A stretch of 34,675 bases of DNA from Candidatus Termititenax persephonae (GTDB lineage: Bacteria; Margulisbacteria; Termititenacia; Termititenacales; Termititenacaceae). Positions 1 through 7,727 of the stretch are shown here, in pieces (the stretch's first letter is position 1; each line of letters starts with the position of its first letter). Both the position numbers and the translations under genes were made by a program. The notes under the pieces were generated by a model, which searched no databases, was not told the DNA's origin, and was given only the letters and a program-made list of their open reading frames with translations. The stretch covers positions 1-34,675 of the forward strand of contig BGZO01000014.1 of assembly GCA_003864475.1 (NCBI GenBank), given 5' to 3'.

Positions 1-77
1 TTTTAGGCAGTTTGGTATATTGGTCTTAAAGATGGCCTAAGCTAGATTTGTTTAAGCGACGGACGGGAGAGGGCGGC

Positions 78-839
78 TTATTCTCCCGCATTGGTTACCT
101 TGATGATATAAATCAGCGCGTAATAACTAGGGCGATTGTCGAAAGACGTGCCGGAGCCGGTAGCGCTGATTGTCGAGCTGGACAGGCTGTGCGTGTGTCC
201 GCTCCCGGCGCCGCTGGTTGCGGTAAAGCTGTGCGAGTGGCTGCCGTCGCCGCTGATTGTGCCAGAGGGGGTCATGGAAAAATTAATTAAATTCCCCGCA
301 CTACTGCCCTGATTATGCGCATATGCACCAGTTGTATTGTCGGAAAGTGAAAAAACGCCGGATACTTTTACACCCCAAGCACTATCATTGCCTCCTCTCA
401 CTTCCATGCCATTACTGCCAAACTCGCCAGTTTGATTTGTGCCAGTGAACGTATGGCTGTGCGTCTTGGTATCCGTGTCGGCCGAGACGGAATGCGTGTG
501 CGCCGCCTCGTTACCCAGCGTCAGGGCGGTCAGGCTATGATTGTGGCTCGGCAGGTTGTCCGTCGTCAGGATCGTGGAATTACTGCCTCCGCTCCTCTGC
601 GGCGTGTTCGTCGCATCGTAGCCGATGATGAATCTGTTTTTCAGATTGGGTAATGTGCCGTAGCTTGCGACTGTCTGTCCCTCGCATTTATACCAGCCTT
701 TCAGTGTAACATTGTCATTCCAGCTCGTGCCGTCGTACATCAATATCGTGCCTTTCGGGAAAAAACTCAGGTTAATCAACTTGTCGTAGACCAGTTTGGC
801 CGAGGGATACTTTGTGTCGTCGCCATAATCATTTGCCAT
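78..839 (-). CDS. Tail-collar / microcystin-dependent-like protein, copy A
   Basis: A 253-residue protein resembling phage tail-collar (PF07484) and microcystin-dependent proteins. Visible parts: a YPSAKLVYDKL segment near the N-terminus; the collar core GTILMYDGTSW...GWYKCEGQ...LPNLKNRFIIGYD (about 30-75); LPSHNHSL; repeated His-x-His strands (HTHSVS, HSHTF, HSHSF, HTHSLS), which in T4 gp12-type tips bind metal; and the C-terminal DNRPSYYALIYIIKV signature. I chose the ATG at 839 because GGGG at 846-849 is six bases upstream; it abuts the ATG at 845. It lacks the roughly 95-residue N-terminal region of the paralogue at 12807. Residues 143-186 form a hypervariable patch between the two copies. 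No tail, baseplate or capsid gene lies nearby, so a receptor-binding or adhesin role is inference; free-standing collar proteins occur in many genomes. Confidence 0.8.
   Translation of the reverse strand: MANDYGDDTKYPSAKLVYDKLINLSFFPKGTILMYDGTSWNDNVTLKGWYKCEGQTVASYGTLPNLKNRFIIGYDATNTPQRSGGSNSTILTTDNLPSHNHSLTALTLGNEAAHTHSVSADTDTKTHSHTFTGTNQTGEFGSNGMEVRGGNDSAWGVKVSGVFSLSDNTTGAYAHNQGSSAGNLINFSMTPSGTISGDGSHSHSFTATSGAGSGHTHSLSSSTISATGSGTSFDNRPSYYALIYIIKVTNAGE
282..413 (-). other. Hypervariable patch of collar copy A
   Basis: Residues 143-186 of copy A align without gaps to residues 238-281 of copy B. Sixteen of 44 codons differ, all non-synonymously; 6 changes are at codon position 1, 11 at position 2 and 1 at position 3. 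In 14 of the 18 differing bases one copy has A. Flanking collar sequence shows few and partly silent changes. The patch sits between two His-x-His strands, where gp12-type proteins carry the receptor-binding insertion. Confidence 0.75.
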
Positions 840-871
840 AACCATCCCCTTTAATACAGTTTATAAACTAT

Positions 872-900
872 ATTTTATACGAAATACTTGATACTGTCAA
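872..900 (-). promoter_or_regulatory. Sigma70-type promoter of collar copy A
   Basis: On the minus strand TTGACA (895-900), a 17-base spacer and TAAAAT (872-877) make a near-consensus promoter. The leader of about 30 bases contains the perfect 12-bp palindrome AGTTTATAAACT (858-869) before the GGGG ribosome-binding site. Confidence 0.7.
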
Positions 901-909
901 GACTTGATA
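886..909. promoter_or_regulatory. Direct repeat ACTTGATA, candidate operator
   Basis: ACTTGATA occurs at 886-893 and 902-909, 16 bp apart start to start, between the divergent collar A gene and the XRE regulator at 936. The first copy lies in the -35/-10 spacer of the collar A promoter and the second just upstream of its -35. This suits a binding site for the adjacent regulator; binding is inferred. Confidence 0.4.
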
Positions 910-935
910 TGTACAAAAATAATCAAGGAGATTTC

Positions 936-1241
936 ATGACAGATTATTTAATGACTCATATCGGTCAAACGATACGCACTATTAGGCAAGCTAAAAAACT
1001 TTCTATGGAAGAAACCGCTTTTGCCGCTGGAATTAGTTATTTCTATTTTTCTCAGATAGAGCATGGTCAGTGCAACTTGACTGTCAAAGTTCTTTATCAA
1101 GTAGCTACCGCTTTGGGTGTGGAGCCGATTTCACTTTTGCCGGGCGGCCATGTCGCGCCTGTGTCCTTGGGTGTAACGCAAAAGAAATCTGTGGTGCTGA
1201 AATCCCTAAAACAGCTGATGTCCCAGATTAGAGAATTATGA
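936..1241 (+). CDS. XRE-family (HTH_3) regulator of module A
   Basis: A small DNA-binding regulator of 101 residues with one helix-turn-helix of the HTH_3/Cro-C1 type at about residues 8-62 (IGQTIRTIRQAKKLSMEE, then AAGISYFYFSQIEHG as the recognition part). The tail of about 40 residues is basic and unassigned. I chose the ATG at 936 because AAGGAG lies five bases upstream (925-930); an upstream in-frame TTG at 888 has no such site. It is divergent from collar copy A with a shared control region, so local repression or autoregulation is likely but inferred. It is only distantly similar to the module B regulator at 11895, with a different recognition helix. Confidence 0.8.
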   Translation: MTDYLMTHIGQTIRTIRQAKKLSMEETAFAAGISYFYFSQIEHGQCNLTVKVLYQVATALGVEPISLLPGGHVAPVSLGVTQKKSVVLKSLKQLMSQIREL

Positions 1242-1275
1242 GGCTTCTAAGACTTTTAATGATAGGCGGCAAACA

Positions 1276-1284
1276 TGCTACAAT
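1276..1284 (+). promoter_or_regulatory. Extended -10 of mutL, probably leaderless
   Basis: TGCTACAAT ends at 1284, six bases before the mutL ATG at 1291. Transcription would start at or next to the ATG. There is no Shine-Dalgarno, which supports a leaderless mRNA. Confidence 0.5.
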
Positions 1285-1290
1285 TTATCT

Positions 1291-3057
1291 ATGTCGCGCA
1301 TCCAGTTATTAGACCAAAACCTCATCAACCAAATTGCCGCGGGCGAGGTCATCGAGCGGCCGGTGTCAGTGGTCAAAGAACTGGTCGAGAATGCGCTGGA
1401 TGCCGGGGCGACGCGGATTGTTATTGAGATTGCCGATGGCGGCAAACAGCTGATTAAAGTTTCCGACAACGGTTTGGGCATGGACAGGGAAGATTTGGAG
1501 AAATGTATTGTCCGCCACGCCACGAGCAAAATCAAGACGCAAGAGGATTTGTTCCGCATCGCGACCTTAGGTTTTCGCGGCGAGGCTCTGCCGTCCATTG
1601 CTTCGGTGTCCAATATGCAGATTGTTTCCAAGCCGCGCGGCGGAGCCGAGCCGCATGGTTACTGCCTGCATCTGGAACAAAGTAGTGTTTCGCATGTGGA
1701 GAAGGTTTCTGCCGCCGAGGGGACGACGGTTATGGTTGAGGATTTGTTCGCCACCGTCCCGGCCCGCTTAAAATTTCTGAAAACCGCTGAGACTGAGAAA
1801 AGCCATATCCGCGAGTATTTGAGCAAGCTGATGCTGTCGCGTGCGGACGTGGCCTATACTTTTAACAGCGACGGGGAGACCGTGCTGTCCACGCAGGGCG
1901 GACAGACTTTGGCAGCGGACATCGCCCTGCGTAATGCTGTGGGGGCAATCTACGGTTCGCGCGTGGCGCGCGCGTTGCGTCCCGTCGATTTGTGTTTGCA
2001 GGATTTCGCTGTTACCGGCTTTGTCTCCGACCCGACGATTGTAACCGGCACGCGTTCTGGGCAGAATTTTTTCGTCAATAACCGTCATATCGTCTCGCCG
2101 CTCTTAAATAAGGCGGTGGACGCGGCGGTTTCCGACTTGGTTTATGGCGGCAAGTACCCTTACGTGATTTTGTTTATCCGGATTGACTTTGCGCAGGTCG
2201 ATGTCAATGTCCACCCCGCCAAGCGGGAAGTGCGTTTCGCCGAGAGCAATCGGGTTTTTGAAGCGGTGCGGGCGGCGGTGCGGCAGGCGTATCATGCGCT
2301 TCCGCAGGACACGCCTGCCGCCGCAGAGGCGCAAGGCCTTGCGCCTCTGCCGACGGTTGCGCCGCCGCCGCCCGCCTATGCTTCCGCCCCGTCGCTGGCT
2401 TTGGATTATCGTTCCCCTGTTTTGTCTGGTTTGGCTCCGCAAATGACGATGCCCGAACCGCAGACCGCCGCGGAAGTTTTTCCCGCAGGTCGGCACGGCT
2501 TGCGTATTCTCGGGCAAGCCAATCGTTTGTTTATTATCGCCTTGGACGGAGAGGACTTGCTTTTGCTCGACCAACATGCCGCGCATGAGCGTGTCATTTA
2601 TGAGCGGCTGAAGACGGCCGAACGCCGTCAAGAAAAACAACTGCTCCTCGTTCCCAAAAATGTGGAAATTGGGCAGAGTTTGAACAAAGTTCTGCTGGAA
2701 AATACCGCCGATTTACAACGGCTGGGTTTTGAGTGGCAAGATTTTGACGGCACGGTTTTGTTGCGGGCGATACCCGTGATAAGTTTGCGGACTTCCGCCG
2801 AGCAGTTTTTTGTTGAGTTGCTGGAGGAATTGAGTGAATCTGCCGGCTCCCGTGCCTTGACGGAGCGGGAGGATTATCTGCTCTACACGCTGGCTTGCAA
2901 GACGGCGATTAAGGACGGCGATGTTTTGACCATGGCGGAGATGGATAAACTAGTCGGCGACCTGCTGGCCTTGCCTAATTATCAGACCTGTCCTCACGGC
3001 AGGCCAATCATCACGTATTTAGGCCGCGACGAATTGGCCAAAAGATTTCGCCGCTAA
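1291..3057 (+). CDS. mutL: DNA mismatch repair protein MutL
   Basis: MutL couples MutS mismatch recognition to strand incision and excision. The 588-residue protein has the N-terminal GHKL ATPase motifs ENALDAG (33-39), DNGLGMD (59-65) and GFRGEAL (94-100), a Pro/Ala-rich linker near 345-400, and a C-terminal dimerisation domain. The latter carries the endonuclease motif DQHAAHE (from 427), ACKTAIKDGD and CPHGRP (near 567), so this is the nicking form found in bacteria without MutH. The ATG lies directly behind an extended -10, with no Shine-Dalgarno. It converges with recO, leaving a gap of only 12 bases. No mutS is in the window. Confidence 0.97.
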   Translation: MSRIQLLDQNLINQIAAGEVIERPVSVVKELVENALDAGATRIVIEIADGGKQLIKVSDNGLGMDREDLEKCIVRHATSKIKTQEDLFRIATLGFRGEALPSIASVSNMQIVSKPRGGAEPHGYCLHLEQSSVSHVEKVSAAEGTTVMVEDLFATVPARLKFLKTAETEKSHIREYLSKLMLSRADVAYTFNSDGETVLSTQGGQTLAADIALRNAVGAIYGSRVARALRPVDLCLQDFAVTGFVSDPTIVTGTRSGQNFFVNNRHIVSPLLNKAVDAAVSDLVYGGKYPYVILFIRIDFAQVDVNVHPAKREVRFAESNRVFEAVRAAVRQAYHALPQDTPAAAEAQGLAPLPTVAPPPPAYASAPSLALDYRSPVLSGLAPQMTMPEPQTAAEVFPAGRHGLRILGQANRLFIIALDGEDLLLLDQHAAHERVIYERLKTAERRQEKQLLLVPKNVEIGQSLNKVLLENTADLQRLGFEWQDFDGTVLLRAIPVISLRTSAEQFFVELLEELSESAGSRALTEREDYLLYTLACKTAIKDGDVLTMAEMDKLVGDLLALPNYQTCPHGRPIITYLGRDELAKRFRR

Positions 3058-3069
3058 ATTTTTGCTAAA

Positions 3070-3567
3070 CTACCCCCGATAAGCTTCGATTGTTTGCCAG
3101 AAACTTTTTTCCGAAATTTTTTGTCCGCTGTAGATGCCTTCGGAGCGCAGGATGTTCTGTTGCCAAAGCGTTTTCCGCTGGGTCAGTTCCGCTGCCGTGC
3201 TTCCGGTTTTGAACGTACGCAGATAATCCAGCAATAATTGATACAATTCTGGATTGGGTTGCAGACTGCTCGTGATTTTTTCTATCGTCTGGACGGCCTC
3301 GGCTGCGGCTTGGAGCAAGGTGTAATCTTGGCGGATTTGGCTAAAAAGGTCGAGGCCGCTAGTCTGATAAATCAGCGCGAAATCTTTATTATCCGAGACG
3401 ATAAATTCACTGCGGCAAAAAAGGTCAAGTTCTGCCCTTGTTTTTTTAAAGCCTCTGGGTTGCACCAGCTTGATGCGCCCTTCGCTCAAACTGAAGACGC
3501 TGAGTAGCAGGTCGTTGTCGTGCCAAATTTTTTTGCGCAGGATGATGCCTTCGAGCCGGGCGCTCAT
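3070..3567 (-). CDS. recO: DNA repair protein RecO, short form
   Basis: RecO loads RecA onto SSB-coated DNA together with RecR. The 165-residue protein begins with the typical OB-fold: EGIILRKKIWHDNDLLLSVFS, then GRIKLVQPRGFKKT, with a helical middle (LLQAAAEAVQTIEKI). Family members are usually about 240 residues. Here the C-terminal part, including the zinc-binding cysteines seen in many RecOs, is absent and the gene stops 12 bases from the end of convergent mutL. The start directly follows the DUF1015 stop, so the two are co-transcribed. It could be a natural minimal RecO or a truncated gene; the reading frame is otherwise clean. Confidence 0.8.
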   Translation of the reverse strand: MSARLEGIILRKKIWHDNDLLLSVFSLSEGRIKLVQPRGFKKTRAELDLFCRSEFIVSDNKDFALIYQTSGLDLFSQIRQDYTLLQAAAEAVQTIEKITSSLQPNPELYQLLLDYLRTFKTGSTAAELTQRKTLWQQNILRSEGIYSGQKISEKSFWQTIEAYRG

Positions 3568-4839
3568 TTAGGAGATTTTGTAAATGACCAGTCCCGACAG
3601 CAGTTTGGGATAAAAATCCGTGGATTTTTGCGGCATGATGTCCCCGGCAAGGACGGTCGCGTACATCTGCGCGACGGTCGTGTTATTTAAGAAAAACACT
3701 GCCTGCTCTTGGCCGTTCAAAACCTGTTCAAAAGCGCCGTGGGCGGTGCGGATATAATTGAGATTTTTCTGCGCCGCCTGTTTTTCCGGGGTAATGCCGA
3801 GAATGTTTTCCAGAATCAATGTGTGCAACACCGCGACATCGAGTTGCCGCCAGGCGGACGATTTGTCCGCCGCCAAATTGTCCATGCTGGCCTTGTTTTG
3901 CAGGGTCAACTCATAGAGCAGAGGCTGTCCGGCATAAAAACCCAAGCTGATTTGTCCGGCGGCGCGTTTTTCCTGCATGGCTTTGAGCAGATGCTCCAGC
4001 GCATGGTGCGGGGTGATGACGAAATGCTCCGCCGCTTTGGTCAAAAATGCCGCTTCGGTAAAATCCACCAGACCGTGCAGTAGGCGGTGCGTCGGCAGGA
4101 CGGTCAAACCCTCGTCGTCCATGTTGACCAGCGTGGCCATCGTGTAGCCGTAAGGATTTTCCGTGCCGAGTGTTACGCCCTGTTCACGGGCAAAATTACA
4201 GGCTGTTTCATAGCGGTGATGCCCGTCCGCGATGAGCAGTTGCTTGTCCGCCAAGACGGTGGCGGCGGCGGTGATGATTTTAGTGTCAGTAATTTTCCAG
4301 AGCGTGTGTCGGTCGCCGAAATGGTCGACGGCCACAGCGTCCGGCTCCCGGTTGACCGCCTCTGCCAACAGGGCTTCCACTTTTTTTTGCGGGTCGCTGT
4401 AGAGAAAAAAGATTTGACCAAAATGAGCGTTGGTGGCACGCAGGAGATTAAGGCGGTCGGCCTTGGGCTGGGCAAGGGTTTTTTCGTGCGGCAAGATTAT
4501 TTTTTGCGAAAATTCTTCCAACCCTGCCAGCGCGACAAAGCCTTGGCGGACTTTCTGCTCGCCGTTGACCTGATAGGCCTGATGATAGGCGTAGATGGCT
4601 GGCTGCTCGTCCTGCACCAATACTTGCTCGTCCAGCCAGCGGTTAAGCTCTGCGGCGGCGGCTTGGTATGGGTCAGCCTCTTTATTGCGGATGAGCCGGG
4701 CGGTCGTGTATGGCGAACGTTCATAGTAGGCGTTCAGCAATTCAGGCGAAATCTTGTCATAAGGCTGGGTAACCACATCGCTGTAGTTTACTTTGGCCTT
4801 ATTATAACGAATTCCCCGAAAAGGTTTGATGCGCGCCAT
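3568..4839 (-). CDS. DUF1015 family protein
   Basis: A 423-residue cytoplasmic protein of the DUF1015 (PF06245) family, of unknown biochemical function. Typical features are the N-terminal IKPFRGIRYN and DVVTQPYDKI, the GFVALAGLEEF region, and DGHHRYETACNFA in the middle, a conserved His/Arg cluster suggestive of an active site. Length is normal for the family. AGGAGGAC lies just upstream of the ATG. It is the first gene of a two-gene operon with recO, abutting without a gap, and diverges from ftsZ. Some databases place relatives near serine metabolism genes; nothing here proves a role. Confidence 0.9.
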   Translation of the reverse strand: MARIKPFRGIRYNKAKVNYSDVVTQPYDKISPELLNAYYERSPYTTARLIRNKEADPYQAAAAELNRWLDEQVLVQDEQPAIYAYHQAYQVNGEQKVRQGFVALAGLEEFSQKIILPHEKTLAQPKADRLNLLRATNAHFGQIFFLYSDPQKKVEALLAEAVNREPDAVAVDHFGDRHTLWKITDTKIITAAATVLADKQLLIADGHHRYETACNFAREQGVTLGTENPYGYTMATLVNMDDEGLTVLPTHRLLHGLVDFTEAAFLTKAAEHFVITPHHALEHLLKAMQEKRAAGQISLGFYAGQPLLYELTLQNKASMDNLAADKSSAWRQLDVAVLHTLILENILGITPEKQAAQKNLNYIRTAHGAFEQVLNGQEQAVFFLNNTTVAQMYATVLAGDIMPQKSTDFYPKLLSGLVIYKIS

Positions 4840-4863
4840 CTTGTCCTCCTAAAATTTTGTCAG

Positions 4864-4869
4864 ATTATA
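4864..4869 (-). promoter_or_regulatory. -10 box for DUF1015-recO
   Basis: TATAAT on the minus strand lies about 24 bases upstream of the DUF1015 ATG, ahead of the AGGAGGAC ribosome-binding site. I see no convincing -35. Confidence 0.4.
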
Positions 4870-4935
4870 GTATAAAACTCTGAAAAGAGGCGAGCCGACG
4901 GACATTTATTTTGCTGGCATGTTGCTATTCCGCTG

Positions 4936-4944
4936 TGCTATAAT
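4936..4944 (+). promoter_or_regulatory. Extended -10 promoter of the ftsZ operon
   Basis: TGCTATAAT is a consensus extended -10 and needs no strong -35. It is followed by a leader of about 27 bases with GGGGG six bases before the ftsZ ATG. It would drive ftsZ, porin, def, fmt and hisF. Confidence 0.6.
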
Positions 4945-4971
4945 TCCCAAAATAAACAATGGGGGTTGTTT

Positions 4972-6117
4972 ATGGTTGATTCAAAGAGTTCAGCGGTAAT
5001 CAAGGTGGTCGGTGTCGGCGGCGGCGGAGTGAACGCCGTGAATACCATGGTGGCGGTCGGCTTGTCCGGCGTGCAATTCGTGGCGATTAATACCGATTTG
5101 CAGTCGCTGGACGCTTCTTGTGCGGACGTGCATGTGCAGGTTGGCGGCAAGCTGACCAAGGGCTTGGGCGCGGGGGCTGACCCGGCGCAGGGCAGGGCGG
5201 CCGCCGAGGAAAATAAAGAAGATATTGCCAAGTCCCTGGACGGCGCGGATATGGTTTTCATCACGGCTGGCATGGGCGGCGGTACCGGCACGGGAGCCTC
5301 GCCGATTGTGGCGGAGGTGGCGCGGGCTAAAGGCGCGCTGGTCGTCGGGGTGGTCAGCAAGCCGTTTGTTTTTGAGGGACAGCCGCGGATGCGTCAGGCG
5401 GAGGACGGCATTGAGCAGTTGCGTGCCACGGTCGACGCGCTGATTATCGTGCCAAATGAGCGTCTGCTGGACATTTATGACGAGACCATGACTTTTGTGG
5501 AATCTTTTGCCAAGGCAAATGACGTGTTGCGCCAAGGGGTGCTGGGTATTGCCGGGCTGATTACCAACCCCGGCCTGATTAACCTCGATTTTGCGGACAT
5601 CAGGACGATTATGGCCAATTCTGGTTCGGCGATGATGGGCATCGGCACGGCGACCGGGGCGGACAGGGCTCTGGACGCGGCGCAGGACGCTATCAATAAT
5701 CCCTTGCTGGAGGAGACTATGCAGGGCGCGACTGGTCTGGTGGTTTCCATCTCCGGCGGTCCCGATATGACTTTGCATGAAGTGAATAAGGCCATGGGCA
5801 TCATCCGCAAGGCCGCTGACCCCGGTGCGAATATCATCTTTGGCACGTTGATTGATGAAGCCAAGCAGGGGGAACTAACGATTACGGTCATCGCAACTGG
5901 TTTTAAGAAAAGAGCGTTCCCGCCTTTTACTGTCAACGATGCGGTCGAGGTTGACAGCAATGGCAGTGTCCTGCCCTTGCTGGGACGGAACACGCCGCCG
6001 GAAGTGGTGGACAAGTCTTTTTCTTTCAAACAGCCGCAGCCGGTTTTGACCAACGCCGCGGCGGGCAACGGCTCTGTTTTGGAGTTTGAGGTGCCGGAGT
6101 TCTTAAAAGGACGCTAG
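4972..6117 (+). CDS. ftsZ: Cell division GTPase FtsZ
   Basis: The tubulin-like GTPase that forms the Z ring. The 381-residue protein has almost no extension before the first strand (AVIKVVGVGGGGVNAV), the tubulin signature GGGTGTG at 102-108, the T7 loop NLDFAD that completes the GTPase site of the next subunit, and a short linker. The C-terminus EVPEFLKGR resembles the conserved peptide that binds FtsA/ZipA-type partners. I chose the ATG at 4972, with GGGGG six bases before it, over the TTG at 4966. It leads an operon with a porin and translation genes instead of ftsQA or mur genes, which is unusual. Confidence 0.97.
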   Translation: MVDSKSSAVIKVVGVGGGGVNAVNTMVAVGLSGVQFVAINTDLQSLDASCADVHVQVGGKLTKGLGAGADPAQGRAAAEENKEDIAKSLDGADMVFITAGMGGGTGTGASPIVAEVARAKGALVVGVVSKPFVFEGQPRMRQAEDGIEQLRATVDALIIVPNERLLDIYDETMTFVESFAKANDVLRQGVLGIAGLITNPGLINLDFADIRTIMANSGSAMMGIGTATGADRALDAAQDAINNPLLEETMQGATGLVVSISGGPDMTLHEVNKAMGIIRKAADPGANIIFGTLIDEAKQGELTITVIATGFKKRAFPPFTVNDAVEVDSNGSVLPLLGRNTPPEVVDKSFSFKQPQPVLTNAAAGNGSVLEFEVPEFLKGR

Positions 6118-6119
6118 AT

Positions 6120-7727
6120 GTGAAAAAATTCGCCCAAGCTTTGCTTCTATTTAGTTTGTTTAGCATAGGGTTTGGCGCGCCCGAGACAACGGCCACTGTA
6201 AATTTCAAAGATATGTCGGAGGATTTTTGGGCGGCGGGTGCAGTCTACCGTATGGTTGGCTTGGGGGTGGTGCGTGGTTATCCAGACGGCACTTTGCGCG
6301 GTAGCGAGGCGGCTTCCCGTTACGACACCTTGGTCTATCTCAATAATCTCTCGCTGAGCATGGAAGCGCTGATGGACAAGAAGTTGCAGGACTACGGCAG
6401 GTCAAATGCCAGGGCCAGTGTGGTTTCGCCCAAGGAGTTTTTAAATCTGCAGCAAGAGGTTGATGATTTGCGCGCCCAGGTGGCGGCTTGGCAGGGGCCG
6501 CGCACTGTTGTCTATGCTCAGCCCGCAGGTTCTACGTCAAATACCGAGATGACGGGTTTTATCTTGCCGGATTTGCTCAAGGATAATCTGGTTATCGATA
6601 GTTATTATGTGGTTTCCAGTGAGACTAATACCGGAAATTATGATTTGGCTTTTCCGCGGCTGATGACCAGGGCCGATTTTCACTTGGGGCGCGACTATGG
6701 TCTGACTGGCTTTGAAATCACGCTGAAGCGTAGTTACACTAGCCTAGCCGCTTGGACCGGGAAAGAACTCACGCCCAGTTCTTTAATAAAATTTCAGGCC
6801 AGCGCCGGGCCGGGACAGGTTGTCGATGTCGATCGGCAAGTCATCAATAATCCCAGCGATTCACTCGGAGCGCGTTTTGGCTGGGGTAACCTGCGTAATG
6901 GAGACGTGTGGGGATTAACCTTGGGTGTGGAACAGAGTTATGCTGATACGGATATCACCGCGCCCCACGGCGGCAAGATGCTGGTTAGTCAGACGACTTG
7001 GCTCGGTTCATTTGATTTTTCGGTGTGGCTGCCCTTGTTCAATACTGGCAATATTGGCTATGTTTATGACAAATATTCCGGCAAGTCCGAACGCGATGCC
7101 AGCGGTAATATTACTGACGTGCGGACGGATAGATATTTAACCGAGTTGCGTTTTGATTTTGCCGAGAATCGTTATTTTTCGACGCGCTTGATTAATGAGA
7201 TGCACCAAAATGATTACGACATTGATATTGCCGGGCTGGCGCAGTATTACGACGCGCAATTATTGCTGGGCGGCCTGTTGAACAACGGCTTGGATTTGGG
7301 CTTGATGTACGCCTATCGGGGGCAGGATTTTGGCGCGAACAAGATTGGCGAGGACGTGCCAAATGTGAATTTCTTGGGCTACGCTTCCTGCGGTTACCCG
7401 GTGAATGATATTTTTGGCGAAAATCTTGTGCCTAACGCCGCGATTATTACCGAAACCGGGGTTAAGCTGACCGGGTATCTTTACCGCAAGGATTTGACTC
7501 TGGATTTTGTTTATATTTTTGGGCAAGCCGACCCAGACCCGGATGCCGATGTGGAAACCAAATATCTTTACGACCAATATGGCGTGCGTGGGAATTGGAA
7601 TTTGTTGGCGAACAGTACTTTTTATGTTGGTTGGGAAAAACTCTTTCTCTACAACAGCGACTTGTCTGATGACGACAAGCAGTGGGAGGAAGAGCTGGTA
7701 AAATTTGGCCTGAGGTTTGCTTTCTGA
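6120..7727 (+). CDS. SLH-domain outer-membrane porin
   Basis: A secreted outer-membrane channel of 535 residues starting with GTG (AAAAGGA eight bases upstream). A Lys-Lys signal peptide (1-20, cleavage after GFGA) is followed by one SLH domain at about 29-75 (FKDMSEDFWAAGAVYRM, GYPDGTLRG, SRYDTLVYLNNL). Next come a short coiled coil near 104-122 (FLNLQQEVDDLRAQVAAW) and a long Gly/Tyr/Asp-rich region of alternating beta strands ending KFGLRFAF, with the terminal Phe typical of barrel proteins. This is the plan of cyanobacterial SomA-like and Selenomonas OmpM-like porins, where SLH tethers the barrel to peptidoglycan polymer. It begins two bases after ftsZ and overlaps def by one base. Substrate unknown. 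Confidence 0.88.
   Translation: MKKFAQALLLFSLFSIGFGAPETTATVNFKDMSEDFWAAGAVYRMVGLGVVRGYPDGTLRGSEAASRYDTLVYLNNLSLSMEALMDKKLQDYGRSNARASVVSPKEFLNLQQEVDDLRAQVAAWQGPRTVVYAQPAGSTSNTEMTGFILPDLLKDNLVIDSYYVVSSETNTGNYDLAFPRLMTRADFHLGRDYGLTGFEITLKRSYTSLAAWTGKELTPSSLIKFQASAGPGQVVDVDRQVINNPSDSLGARFGWGNLRNGDVWGLTLGVEQSYADTDITAPHGGKMLVSQTTWLGSFDFSVWLPLFNTGNIGYVYDKYSGKSERDASGNITDVRTDRYLTELRFDFAENRYFSTRLINEMHQNDYDIDIAGLAQYYDAQLLLGGLLNNGLDLGLMYAYRGQDFGANKIGEDVPNVNFLGYASCGYPVNDIFGENLVPNAAIITETGVKLTGYLYRKDLTLDFVYIFGQADPDPDADVETKYLYDQYGVRGNWNLLANSTFYVGWEKLFLYNSDLSDDDKQWEEELVKFGLRFAF

Noticed and set aside
4087-4875. Long plus-strand ORF of 262 codons
   Set aside because: It is antisense to DUF1015, has no ribosome-binding site and no family likeness, and arises from codon bias in the GC-rich gene below it. 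The same holds for the antisense ORFs over ftsZ, pcrA, thiG, aroA, pyrG and serS.
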